Origin: an uncultured Clostridia bacterium
Lineage (GTDB): Bacteria; Bacillota; Clostridia; Christensenellales; Borkfalkiaceae
DNA length: 64,000 bases
Assembly (NCBI GenBank): GCA_947625605.1
Contig: CANQOY010000001.1
Span: forward strand, 163,405-227,404
Reading direction: 5' to 3'
Each line of letters begins with the position of its first letter. Position 1 is the stretch's first letter. The translations under genes and the position numbers were made by a program. Below the pieces are notes generated by a model, which worked only from the letters and a program-made list of their open reading frames with translations, was not told the DNA's origin and did not search any database. Positions 1 through 7,389 of this stretch are shown here, one piece after another.

Positions 1-3000
1 ACGCTCGTATTCGACAATTCGGAAAAGCTCTTCGATATCGAATACGAAGAGGTCGCCATGACGCGCCGCCTGTACCGCTCGGGAGACAGCGAATATCTCC
101 TCAACATGCAGCCCTGCCGTCTCAAAGACATCGTCGCGCTGCTGCACGGCGTGGGCATCGGCAAAGAGGGCTACTCCATCATCGGGCAGGGCAAGGTCGC
201 GCAGATCATGAACGCCAAGCCCGAGGATCGGCGCACCATCTTCGAGGAGGCGACGGGCGTCATCAAATTCAAGACGCAGAAAGGGGAGATCGAGCGCAAA
301 CTCGAAAGCGCAAAGGACGATCTCACCGTGTTCGTCCAGCGCATGGACGAGGCGGAGAAGCAGCTGCATCCCCTCGAAAAACAGGCCGAAACGGCGAGAA
401 AGTTCCGCGAATATTCCGACCGTCTCAAATATGAGGAGGTCAACGCCTACCTTGTGCGGAGCGACAGTTTCGAGCAGGATTCGGCGAGATTCGGCAGCAG
501 GATCGCGAACGCCGAGGCGGAACTTGCGCGCATCGACGCACGCCTCTCTCTGTTGGACGGAGAGGAGGCGGCGGGCAGGCTGCGCGTGGATCGGGCGGAC
601 GAAGAACTGCGCTCCCTCAACGAGAAGCGCCGCCTCTTCGAGGTCGGCATGGCCGAGAAAGGGGGCGACGCAAAGGCGCTCGGCGAGAAGATCGACGGCT
701 ACCGCCGCCAGCTCCGCCGGATCTCGGACGACGTCGAATACTCCCTCCGCAAGGCAAAGGAGATCGACGGGCAGGTCGAGCTCAGCCGCAAAAAGGCGGC
801 GGAGAACGTGAAGCGCGCCGGCGAGATCGAGCGCGAACGCGTGGAGCTCGACGCACAGCTGCGGGAGGCGGACGCCCGTGCCGCGGTCTACAAGCGTCTC
901 TCGGATGAAAAGCGCGCCAGCGAACTCTCCACCGTGGAGGATCTCGCGGACGCCCGCGCCAACGTGGGGACGCTCACCGCCAAGCGCGACGCGGCGCAGG
1001 GGCGGATCGGCGAGGTGCGGGACGCCATCGCCAAGGCGGAGGGCAGAAAGCTCGAATTCGACCGCCAGCTCGGCGAGTGCCGCAAGGAGAAAAAGGCGTG
1101 CGAGAGCTTTCTCGACAGCAAGCCGCAGCGCGAGGAAGAGCTCGCCGCGGCGGTCAACGATCTCGCCCGCTCCGGCCAGAAGATCTCGGAGGAGATCGTC
1201 AACTGCAACACCTCCATCGCCAACCTCACCAACAATCTCGAAATGTACATAGGGCTCAAAAACCGCTTCGACGGCTACCGCGACTCGGTGCGCCGCCTGC
1301 AACTCGACGCCCAGCACAACCCCGAACTCGGCAAGAGGATCAAGGGCGCGATCGCCGATATCGTGCGGACGGACAAGCAGTACGAGGTCGCCATCGAGAC
1401 GGCCTTCGGCGGGGCCATGCAAAACCTCGTCACGGCCACGGCGGACGACGCGCGCTACCTCATCGAGTACCTCAAACAGAACCGCGGCGGCATCGTCACC
1501 TTCCTGCCCGTCTCGGAGATGCGCCCCCGCCCCGACTCCTCGGAGGCACGGCGCGCGCTCGGCGAACAGGGAGCCATCGGTCTGGCGGGCGACCTCGTCC
1601 GCTACGACGAATACTACGAAAACATCATCAAATATCTCTTGGGGAATACCCTCATCTGCGATACGATCGCAAGCGCGACGCGGATCATGAAGAAATATCC
1701 CCGCGCCTTCCGTATCATCACCCTCGACGGAGACACCATCGCTTCGAGCGGCGCCATGACGGGGGGATCCGTGCGCAAGGACAGCGGCAATCTTCTCGCG
1801 GGAGAGCGCCACATCAAGGAGTGCGAGGACGGGATCGCCCGCAAGAAGGGCGCCCTCGTCAAGCTCAAAGCCGCGCTCGTCTCCTGCGAAGAGGATTTGG
1901 AGGAGGCGCGGAAGGCGTATGAGGCGTTCCGCGTGAAGGTGCAGGAGGAGACGGCCCACTTTGCCGCGGTCTCCCAGCGCGAGATCGCCCTCGAAGGGCT
2001 CGTCCGCGACGCGGAGGCCGACCTTGCCGAGTACAGCGCCTTCCTCGAAAAGCTCACCCGTCAGGCCTCCGATTTGGAGAGCGAGGTGCTCTCTTCCTCC
2101 GAGAACGAGGGCCTTCTCAACAAGATCCGCGCGGAAGCCGCTTCCGAGGCACAGGCGCAGGCGCAGGAGATCGAAAAGCTGAATGCGCTGCGCGAGACGA
2201 TTTCCGCCCGCATGCAGGCCCTGCGCGAAGAGGCCGCGTCCGTCGCCTCCGCCAAGGCCGCAGAGGAGGAGAACGCGACCCGTCTCGTGGGCGAAAAGGC
2301 GGAGCTGCTCAGAAAGGTGGACGGCAGCCGCGCCGACATCGCAAAGACGGAGCGCCTCATCGAGGAGTTCAAGCGCGAAGAGGAGAAGATCAGCCTCACC
2401 GAGGAGGAACAGTTTGCGGTCAACAAGATCCGCGAGGAGATCGCGGAGGTGGAGGCCCGCAAGCGCGAGGAGAACGAGAAGCAGCTCAAACTCACGGAGG
2501 AGAAGCGCTCCCTGATCGCCGCGCAGATGGCGAAGAGCGAGGAAAAGCACGCGGCCGAAAACGAACGGACGCGCGCGGAGACCACCCTCGAAAACATGCG
2601 CCAGCGGCTCGACGAGCAGTACGGCCTCACCTACGAGAGCGCGCAGGAGCTCAGAGACCCCGAGTACGATTTCAGTCAGGCAAACAACAACATCAATTCC
2701 CTCAAACACAAGATCGCCTCCCTCGGCCCCGTCAACCAGCGCGCCGTGGAGGACTACGAGGAACTGCTCGCCCGCTATACGGAGATGCAGACGCAAAAGG
2801 AGGACCTCGACAAGGGCATCGTCGATCTCACGGGCGTGCTCAACCAGCTCCGCGACGAGATGCAGAAGCAGTTCGATACGGGCTTCAATGAGATCAACGA
2901 GAACTTTTCGAAGATCTTCAAGGAGCTCTTCGGCGGCGGCAAGGCGGAAATGCAGCTCGACTACACCGATTGCGAGGATCCGCTCGAAGCGGGCGTGGAG

Positions 3001-3360
3001 ATCATTGCCTGCCCGCCCGGGAAGAAGCTCACCAAGATCTCCCTGCTCTCGGGCGGCGAGCAGGCGTTCACCGCCATCGCCATCCTGTTCGCGATCTTGA
3101 AATCGCGGCCGATGCCGTTCTGTATCCTCGACGAGATCGAGGCCGCGCTCGACGAGGCGAATGTGGACCGCTTCGCCAAGTACCTCAAAAAGTTCTCGCG
3201 CGATACGCAGTTCATCGTCATCACGCACAGAAAGCCCACCATGAACCAAGCGGACACCCTCTTCGGCGTGACCATGGAGGAGAAGGGCGTCTCCAAGATC
3301 GTCTCCGTCAAGCTCTCCGAGGTCGAAACGAGGCTGGGCGGCGATACGGTCATCGCGTGA
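1..3360 (+). CDS. smc: Chromosome partition protein SMC (5' truncated)
   Basis: SMC condensin ATPase, which organises and helps segregate the chromosome with ScpA/ScpB. The frame is open from the first base, so the gene starts outside the window. About 1119 codons are visible against a usual length near 1190, so roughly 80 N-terminal residues, including Walker A, are missing. Visible order: end of the N-terminal head, coiled coil, hinge (about codons 417-582, with a GGAM..TATADDA stretch and SSGAMTGG), returning coiled coil, then the C-terminal head with LLSGGEQA near codon 1015 and Walker B CILDEIEAALDEAN near 1040. ftsY follows 70 bp downstream, the usual smc-ftsY order in Firmicutes. A GAGGGGC/GCCCCTC hairpin lies in the gap. 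Identification is secure. Confidence 0.97.
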   Translation, partial: TLVFDNSEKLFDIEYEEVAMTRRLYRSGDSEYLLNMQPCRLKDIVALLHGVGIGKEGYSIIGQGKVAQIMNAKPEDRRTIFEEATGVIKFKTQKGEIERKLESAKDDLTVFVQRMDEAEKQLHPLEKQAETARKFREYSDRLKYEEVNAYLVRSDSFEQDSARFGSRIANAEAELARIDARLSLLDGEEAAGRLRVDRADEELRSLNEKRRLFEVGMAEKGGDAKALGEKIDGYRRQLRRISDDVEYSLRKAKEIDGQVELSRKKAAENVKRAGEIERERVELDAQLREADARAAVYKRLSDEKRASELSTVEDLADARANVGTLTAKRDAAQGRIGEVRDAIAKAEGRKLEFDRQLGECRKEKKACESFLDSKPQREEELAAAVNDLARSGQKISEEIVNCNTSIANLTNNLEMYIGLKNRFDGYRDSVRRLQLDAQHNPELGKRIKGAIADIVRTDKQYEVAIETAFGGAMQNLVTATADDARYLIEYLKQNRGGIVTFLPVSEMRPRPDSSEARRALGEQGAIGLAGDLVRYDEYYENIIKYLLGNTLICDTIASATRIMKKYPRAFRIITLDGDTIASSGAMTGGSVRKDSGNLLAGERHIKECEDGIARKKGALVKLKAALVSCEEDLEEARKAYEAFRVKVQEETAHFAAVSQREIALEGLVRDAEADLAEYSAFLEKLTRQASDLESEVLSSSENEGLLNKIRAEAASEAQAQAQEIEKLNALRETISARMQALREEAASVASAKAAEEENATRLVGEKAELLRKVDGSRADIAKTERLIEEFKREEEKISLTEEEQFAVNKIREEIAEVEARKREENEKQLKLTEEKRSLIAAQMAKSEEKHAAENERTRAETTLENMRQRLDEQYGLTYESAQELRDPEYDFSQANNNINSLKHKIASLGPVNQRAVEDYEELLARYTEMQTQKEDLDKGIVDLTGVLNQLRDEMQKQFDTGFNEINENFSKIFKELFGGGKAEMQLDYTDCEDPLEAGVEIIACPPGKKLTKISLLSGGEQAFTAIAILFAILKSRPMPFCILDEIEAALDEANVDRFAKYLKKFSRDTQFIVITHRKPTMNQADTLFGVTMEEKGVSKIVSVKLSEVETRLGGDTVIA

Positions 3361-3430
3361 CCTCCCCGCACAAAGTTTGAGAGGAGGGGCATCGCGCCCC
3401 TCGTACGGAGACGGAGGAAAGGGAAACAAC

Positions 3431-4327
3431 ATGAGTTTTTTCGGAAAGATCAAAGACGCGCTCAAAAAGACGAAGGAAACCGTCTCGCACAAGATGCGGC
3501 AGCTCTTCCTCAAAAACAAGCTCGGAGACGCCTTTTACGACGAGCTTGAAGAGATCCTCATCTCCTCGGACGTCTCCGTGCGCACCGCGGAAGACGTCGT
3601 CGAACAGGTCAAGGAAGAGGCGATCGGCGGCAAGATCAAAGACGAGCAGTTTGTCACCGATCTCTTGAAGGATATCCTCGAAGACACGTTAAACGAGGCA
3701 CCCATGCCCGAGATCAAGTATCCGTGCGTCATCATGCTCGTGGGTGTGAACGGCGTCGGAAAGACGACGACGATCGGCAAAGTCGCGAACTGGTTCATCC
3801 GCCAGAAGAAGTCCGTTCTCGTGGCGGCGGCGGATACTTTCCGCGCGGCGGCGATCGACCAGCTCGCCGTTTGGGCGGACCGCGCCAAGGTGCGCATCGT
3901 CAAGCACGAGGAGGGCAGCGATCCCTCGGCCGTCGTGTTCGACGCGGTCTCTTCCGCAAAGGCGCGGGGCACCGACGTGCTCTTGATCGACACGGCGGGG
4001 AGGCTCCACGTCAAGGACAACCTCATGAACGAGCTCAAAAAGATGGACCGCGTCGTCGCCCGCGAGTTTCCCGAGGCGCACTTCTACAAGTTCCTCGTGC
4101 TCGACGCAACGACGGGGCAGAACGCCTATTCGCAGGCGCGCGTCTTTAAGGACGCGGTCTCGCTGGACGGCATCGTGCTCACCAAGCTGGACGGCACGGC
4201 CAAGGGCGGGTTTGTATTCTCGCTGTGTGGGGAGCTCAAAGTGCCCGTCGTGTTCGCGGGCGTGGGCGAAAAGATCGAGGATTTGGAACTCTTCGACGCC
4301 GAGCAGTTCGTCGAAGGCTTCATCTAA
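3431..4327 (+). CDS. ftsY: Signal recognition particle receptor FtsY
   Basis: SRP-receptor GTPase (298 aa) that docks ribosome-nascent-chain/Ffh complexes at the membrane. The start is the ATG preceded by GGAGGAAAGGG; longer in-frame starts have no better ribosome site. The N domain (about residues 1-90) is lysine-rich. The G domain has GVNGVGKTTT near residue 104, DTAGR near 186 and TKLDGTAKGG near 250. It is short, without the long acidic A domain of proteobacterial FtsY, as is normal in Firmicutes. It is probably co-transcribed with smc. Its partner gene ffh lies about 900 bp downstream, separated by a repeat-containing intergenic stretch and a new promoter. Confidence 0.96.
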   Translation: MSFFGKIKDALKKTKETVSHKMRQLFLKNKLGDAFYDELEEILISSDVSVRTAEDVVEQVKEEAIGGKIKDEQFVTDLLKDILEDTLNEAPMPEIKYPCVIMLVGVNGVGKTTTIGKVANWFIRQKKSVLVAAADTFRAAAIDQLAVWADRAKVRIVKHEEGSDPSAVVFDAVSSAKARGTDVLLIDTAGRLHVKDNLMNELKKMDRVVAREFPEAHFYKFLVLDATTGQNAYSQARVFKDAVSLDGIVLTKLDGTAKGGFVFSLCGELKVPVVFAGVGEKIEDLELFDAEQFVEGFI

Positions 4328-4402
4328 TAGCCGCGAATAAGCTGCGCAATGCTGTGTCGCGCTCCGCTTTCCTCGGTCACGTACGAGCGAGTACGCTCCC
4401 TT

Positions 4403-4457
4403 CGGAAATGCTCGCGCTCCTTGCCCTGCTTGCTTCTTCACGGCTTTTATTTGCTTT
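4403..4457 (+). repeat. Direct repeat, copy 1 (55 bp)
   Basis: First copy of a 55-bp direct repeat in the 456-bp gap between ftsY and ylxM; it starts CGGAAATGCTCGCG and ends in GCTTT. It differs from the copy at 4546-4600 at three positions, all pyrimidine transitions. No convincing gene covers the gap on either strand. A short CGTAC/GTACG inverted repeat lies just upstream at 4380-4395. Confidence 0.85.
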
Positions 4458-4526
4458 GATTTTGCGGATTCGGATACCTGCTCCGCGCCAAGCGCCGCCG
4501 TGCAGCAGCTCGTCGGCGCAGTAGTG

Positions 4527-4544
4527 CCCCTATCCTCATAGGGG
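4527..4544. other. Perfect short hairpin CCCCTAT-N4-ATAGGGG
   Basis: A 7-bp perfect inverted repeat with a 4-nt loop lies between the two 55-bp direct repeat copies. No T-run follows it, so it is not an obvious terminator. It may be part of the same repeated element. Confidence 0.6.
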
Positions 4545-4545
4545 A

Positions 4546-4600
4546 CGGAAATGCTCGCGCTCCTTGCCTTGCTTGCTTCTTCACGGTTTTTATTCGCTTT
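4546..4600 (+). repeat. Direct repeat, copy 2 (55 bp)
   Basis: Second copy of the 55-bp repeat, 143 bp downstream of the first, with three C/T differences. The flanking sequence (CTCGCGCTCC, GCTTGCTTC) has the look of a dispersed intergenic element rather than a decayed gene. Confidence 0.85.
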
Positions 4601-4639
4601 CCCTGATGAAGCGGTTCCCAAGTTTTAGTTTGCTCTCTT

Positions 4640-4657
4640 TCGGGCATGCTTGCCCGA
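4640..4657. other. Hairpin TCGGGCA-N4-TGCCCGA
   Basis: A 7-bp perfect stem with a TGCT loop, followed by TTTTC. Its left arm resembles the dispersed CGGGCATGG motif of this window, but the loop lacks GGTA. It could end ftsY transcription on the plus strand. Confidence 0.5.
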
Positions 4658-4696
4658 TTTTCTGTCCATTCGGCAAACATTTCACAAAAAATTTAC

Positions 4697-4724
4697 ACCC
4701 GTCAAGTAAAAACGCTTGACGGGT
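4697..4724. promoter_or_regulatory. Inverted repeat overlapping the ylxM -35 box (operator 1)
   Basis: Arms ACCCGTCAAG and CTTGACGGGT are a perfect 10-bp inverted repeat around an 8-nt spacer. The right arm contains the -35 hexamer. A second site with the same core, GTCAAG-N8-CTTGAC, lies exactly 52 bp downstream. A protein bound here would block RNA polymerase. Confidence 0.6.
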
Positions 4725-4744
4725 GATTCTATGTCTGCTATAAT
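4716..4744 (+). promoter_or_regulatory. SigmaA-type promoter of ylxM-ffh
   Basis: TTGACG, a 17-bp spacer, then TATAAT. The predicted start is about 4751, giving a leader of about 33 nt that carries the second operator-like site and the ribosome-binding site. Confidence 0.85.
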
Positions 4745-4752
4745 GGATCGTA

Positions 4753-4772
4753 GTCAAGGGGAATTGCTTGAC
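4753..4772. promoter_or_regulatory. Second GTCAAG-N8-CTTGAC site (operator 2)
   Basis: The core is identical to the inverted repeat at 4701-4720. It sits between the predicted transcription start and the GGGAGGGG ribosome-binding site. The 52-bp offset is about five helical turns, so both sites would face the same side of the DNA. Confidence 0.55.
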
Positions 4773-4783
4773 GGGAGGGGAGT

Positions 4784-5209
4784 ATGCCGATCGCGACGGT
4801 CAAAAGCGCCGCCTCGGAAGAGGGAGCGATCTCGGGCGAGAGACTCAAATATCTTCGTCTGTGGGATATTTACGGCTCTCTCCTCACGGAGACGCAGCGG
4901 GAATTTTGCGAGCTGTACTACCTCTGCGACCTCTCCCTCTCCGAAATTGCGGAAGAAAAGGGCGTGACCAAGCAATCCGTTTCCGACACCCTCAAAAAAA
5001 GCAGAGAGATTTTGGAGCACTACGAGGAAAAACTGCATGTGGACGAGGGAAACCGCGCGTACGATCTGGCGGTCTCGGACATGATGACAAAGGTTTCCCG
5101 TGCGCTCGCGGAGTTTTCCCAAAGACATCCCGAATTCGCCGAAGAGATCGGCGCGATCGCGGACATGGTATGCGTCGGCGAGGCCGTAAGCCTCAGTGAG
5201 GAGGAATAA
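4784..5209 (+). CDS. ylxM: YlxM-type SRP-associated helix-turn-helix protein
   Basis: A 141-aa protein of the YlxM/UPF0122 family, normally encoded just upstream of ffh and linked to SRP function. Residues about 30-80 form a sigma-region-4-like helix-turn-helix (SLSEIAEEKGVTKQSVSD). The C-terminal half is helical and ends in an acidic tail. The ATG follows GGGAGGGGAGT. The stop codon abuts the ffh start, so translation is probably coupled. It has its own strong promoter flanked by two inverted-repeat sites. Autoregulation is possible because the protein has an HTH, but that is inference. Confidence 0.9.
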   Translation: MPIATVKSAASEEGAISGERLKYLRLWDIYGSLLTETQREFCELYYLCDLSLSEIAEEKGVTKQSVSDTLKKSREILEHYEEKLHVDEGNRAYDLAVSDMMTKVSRALAEFSQRHPEFAEEIGAIADMVCVGEAVSLSEEE

Positions 5210-6529
5210 ATGGCGCTTTTTGCATCGCTTTCGGAGCGGCTCAACCACATATTTTCCAAACTTACAAAGCGCGGCAAGCTCACCGAGCTCGAAATCCGTC
5301 AGGCCATGCGCGAGGTGCGCATCGCCCTTTTGGAGGCAGACGTCAATCTCCGCGTGGCGAAGGATTTCATCGCGCAGGTCTCCGAGAAGGCCGTCGGCCA
5401 GCAGGTCTTGGAGAGCCTCAACCCCGCCCAGCAGGTCATCAAGATCGTCAACGAAGAGCTCATCGCGCTGATGGGCCCCTCCAACGCCAAGCTCGAAGTC
5501 TCCCCGAAGCCGCCCACGGTCATCATGATGTGCGGCCTTCAAGGCGCGGGCAAGACGACCATGTGCGCCAAGCTCGCCGTCCAGCTCAAAAAGCAGGGCA
5601 AGCGGCCGCTCCTCGTCGCAGGGGACATCTATCGTCCCGCCGCGATCGACCAGCTCAAAGTCGTCGGGGGAAAGGCGGGCGCGGAGGTCTTTGAACGCGG
5701 CACGCAGGATCCCGTCAAGACGGCACGGCAGGCGGTCGAATACGCGAACAAGATGGGCTTCGATACCGTCGTCATCGACACGGCGGGCCGCCTCCACATC
5801 GACGAGAAGCTCATGCAGGAGCTCGAAAATATCAAGCGGGAGGTGGAGATCACCGAGATCCTCCTCACGGTAGACGCCATGACGGGGCAGGACGCCGTCA
5901 ACGTGGCCGAGACGTTCAACAGCCGTTTGGGGGTGACGGGCGTCATCCTCACGAAGCTGGACGGCGATACCCGCGGCGGCGCATGCCTCTCCATCAAGGC
6001 GGTCACGGGCAAGCCCATCAAGTTCATCGGCGTGGGGGAAAAGCTCACCGATCTCGAACCGTTCTATCCCGACCGCATGGCAAGCCGCATTCTCGGGATG
6101 GGCGACGTGCTCTCTCTCATCGAGAGGGCGCAGGAGGCCGTTTCCGAAAAGGAGGCGAAGGAACTCGAAAAGAAGATGCGCGAGAATTCCTTCACGCTCT
6201 CCGACTATCTGACGCAGTTCGAGGCCCTCAAAAAGATGGGCGGCGCGGGGGCGCTCCTTTCCATGCTCCCCGGCGCGGGGAAGATGAAGCTGCGGGAGAG
6301 CGACTTCGACGAGAAGAAGATCGAGCGCATCCGTGCCATCATCCTCTCCATGACGCCGAAAGAACGGGACAACCCGCAGATCATCAACTATTCGCGCAAG
6401 AAGCGGATCGCGATGGGCTCGGGGACGACGTTGCAGGATATCAACCAGCTCCTCAAACAGTTCGAGCAGACCAAACAGCTCATGAAGCAGATGAAGGGCG
6501 GAAAGGGGAGGATGCGGCTTCCGTTCTGA
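5210..6529 (+). CDS. ffh: Signal recognition particle protein Ffh
   Basis: SRP54-type GTPase (439 aa) that binds signal peptides and 4.5S/6S RNA and delivers ribosomes to FtsY. The NG domain carries GLQGAGKTT near residue 108, DTAGR near 190 and TKLDGDTRGG near 247. The M domain (about 300-439) is methionine- and glycine-rich and ends in a basic KQMKGGKGRM tail. The start directly follows the ylxM stop, and the AGGAGG ribosome site lies inside the last ylxM codons. rpsP and khpA follow in the same direction. Length and motifs are standard. Confidence 0.98.
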   Translation: MALFASLSERLNHIFSKLTKRGKLTELEIRQAMREVRIALLEADVNLRVAKDFIAQVSEKAVGQQVLESLNPAQQVIKIVNEELIALMGPSNAKLEVSPKPPTVIMMCGLQGAGKTTMCAKLAVQLKKQGKRPLLVAGDIYRPAAIDQLKVVGGKAGAEVFERGTQDPVKTARQAVEYANKMGFDTVVIDTAGRLHIDEKLMQELENIKREVEITEILLTVDAMTGQDAVNVAETFNSRLGVTGVILTKLDGDTRGGACLSIKAVTGKPIKFIGVGEKLTDLEPFYPDRMASRILGMGDVLSLIERAQEAVSEKEAKELEKKMRENSFTLSDYLTQFEALKKMGGAGALLSMLPGAGKMKLRESDFDEKKIERIRAIILSMTPKERDNPQIINYSRKKRIAMGSGTTLQDINQLLKQFEQTKQLMKQMKGGKGRMRLPF

Positions 6530-6594
6530 TCCCCGCCGCACCCTGAATTTTCAAGAAAAATAAAAAGAGAAATATCTATCGGAGGTAACAAACA

Positions 6595-6888
6595 ATGGTC
6601 AAAATGAGATTGGTCAGAATGGGCGACAAGAAGTCCCCCGTCTACCGCATCGTCGTCGTGGACGCGCGCAAGGCGGCGACGGGAGAGTACATCGAGAAGA
6701 TCGGATTCTACGATCCCAAGAGCACGCCCGTCACCCTCGAAGTGGACGCCGAGAAGGCGAAAGATTGGCTCTCAAAGGGCGTTCAGCCCACGGAGACCGT
6801 CAGAAGTCTCCTCGTGAGAGCGGGCGCGTTGGAGAAGTCCGAAAAGCTCTCCCCGTCCAAGACCAAGGGCAAGAAAAAGAAGAAGTAA
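6595..6888 (+). CDS. rpsP: 30S ribosomal protein S16
   Basis: Small-subunit protein bS16 (97 aa), needed for 30S assembly. The N-terminus [20 protein letters not shown] is the family signature. The C-terminus carries a lysine-rich extension ending in four lysines. The ATG is preceded by CGGAGGTAACAAACA. The gene lies 65 bp after ffh and 66 bp before khpA. The order ffh-rpsP-khpA is conserved in Firmicutes. Confidence 0.97.
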   Translation: MVKMRLVRMGDKKSPVYRIVVVDARKAATGEYIEKIGFYDPKSTPVTLEVDAEKAKDWLSKGVQPTETVRSLLVRAGALEKSEKLSPSKTKGKKKKK

Positions 6889-6954
6889 GGCAAGGCGCCC
6901 TTTCCGCACGGGGAGGGGCGGCCTCCGCCAAACCGCAAAAAAGGAGGAAACGAA

Positions 6955-7194
6955 ATGCTGGAACTGATCAAGTACCTCGTAGAGACGTTTGCCGAGGACA
7001 AGGAGCACATCGAATACCGCGTCGAGGAGACGGAGGACGCCATCAACGTCACCGTTCTGCTCGCCGATTCGGATATGGGCAAAGTCATCGGGAAGCAGGG
7101 CAAGATCGCCAAGGCGATCAGAACACTCGTGCGCGCGAGGACCCCGCGCGACTCCAAGAAGTATAACATCGAGATCAAAGAGCGGGAGGCGTGA
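6955..7194 (+). CDS. khpA: KH-domain RNA-binding protein KhpA
   Basis: A 79-aa single-KH-domain protein of the KhpA/YlqC family. In other Firmicutes it pairs with KhpB to bind RNA and affects cell-envelope gene expression. The KH loop is visible as IGKQGKIAKAIR (GxxG = GKQG) near residues 42-53. The ATG follows AAGGAGGAAACGAA. A strong terminator follows immediately, so rimM-trmD-rplS, which usually come next, are not in this operon here. Confidence 0.94.
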   Translation: MLELIKYLVETFAEDKEHIEYRVEETEDAINVTVLLADSDMGKVIGKQGKIAKAIRTLVRARTPRDSKKYNIEIKEREA

Positions 7195-7220
7195 GCTTCG
7201 TTTGCCGCTCCCCTCAAACA

Positions 7221-7266
7221 ACATTCGCGCGGCGGGCATATGTCCCGCCGCGCGAATGTTTTATTT
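7221..7266 (+). terminator. Rho-independent terminator after khpA
   Basis: A 16-bp perfect stem, ACATTCGCGCGGCGGG paired with its complement at 7244-7259, with a 7-nt loop (CATATGT) and then TTTATTTT. It closes the ylxM-ffh-rpsP-khpA unit. Confidence 0.9.
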
Positions 7267-7280
7267 TGCACATGTATCCT

Positions 7281-7292
7281 CGGGCATGGGTA
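7281..7292 (+). repeat. Dispersed motif copy (CGGGCATGGGTA), intergenic
   Basis: One of the copies of the window-wide CGGRCATGG(G)TA motif that lie outside any gene, between the khpA and pgi terminators. It is followed by TGCG, which is half-complementary to its left arm. Confidence 0.6.
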
Positions 7293-7346
7293 TGCGATCT
7301 TCGCTCAAATGCGCGGGCGCACGAATGTGCCGCGGCGCAGTTCCGC

Positions 7347-7374
7347 AAAAAAAATCCCTCCGAAACGGAGGGAT
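7347..7374 (-). terminator. Rho-independent terminator of pgi
   Basis: On the minus strand ATCCCTCCG-TTT-CGGAGGGAT is followed by eight T residues (the A-run 7347-7354 on the plus strand). It lies 16 bp past the pgi stop. Confidence 0.92.
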
Positions 7375-7389
7375 GAGAAGAGCGAAAAT

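Noticed and set aside
4328..4696. SRP RNA or another structured RNA in the ftsY-ylxM gap
   Set aside because: Looked for the conserved SRP domain IV loop pattern and a long rod structure next to the SRP genes; only direct repeats and short hairpins were found.
4754..6541. A 595-codon minus-strand frame opposite ylxM-ffh
   Set aside because: A shadow of two clear conserved genes; composition is Arg/Leu/Asp-rich as expected from reversed codons. The same applies to long frames opposite clpC, sigF, aspS, radA and glnN.
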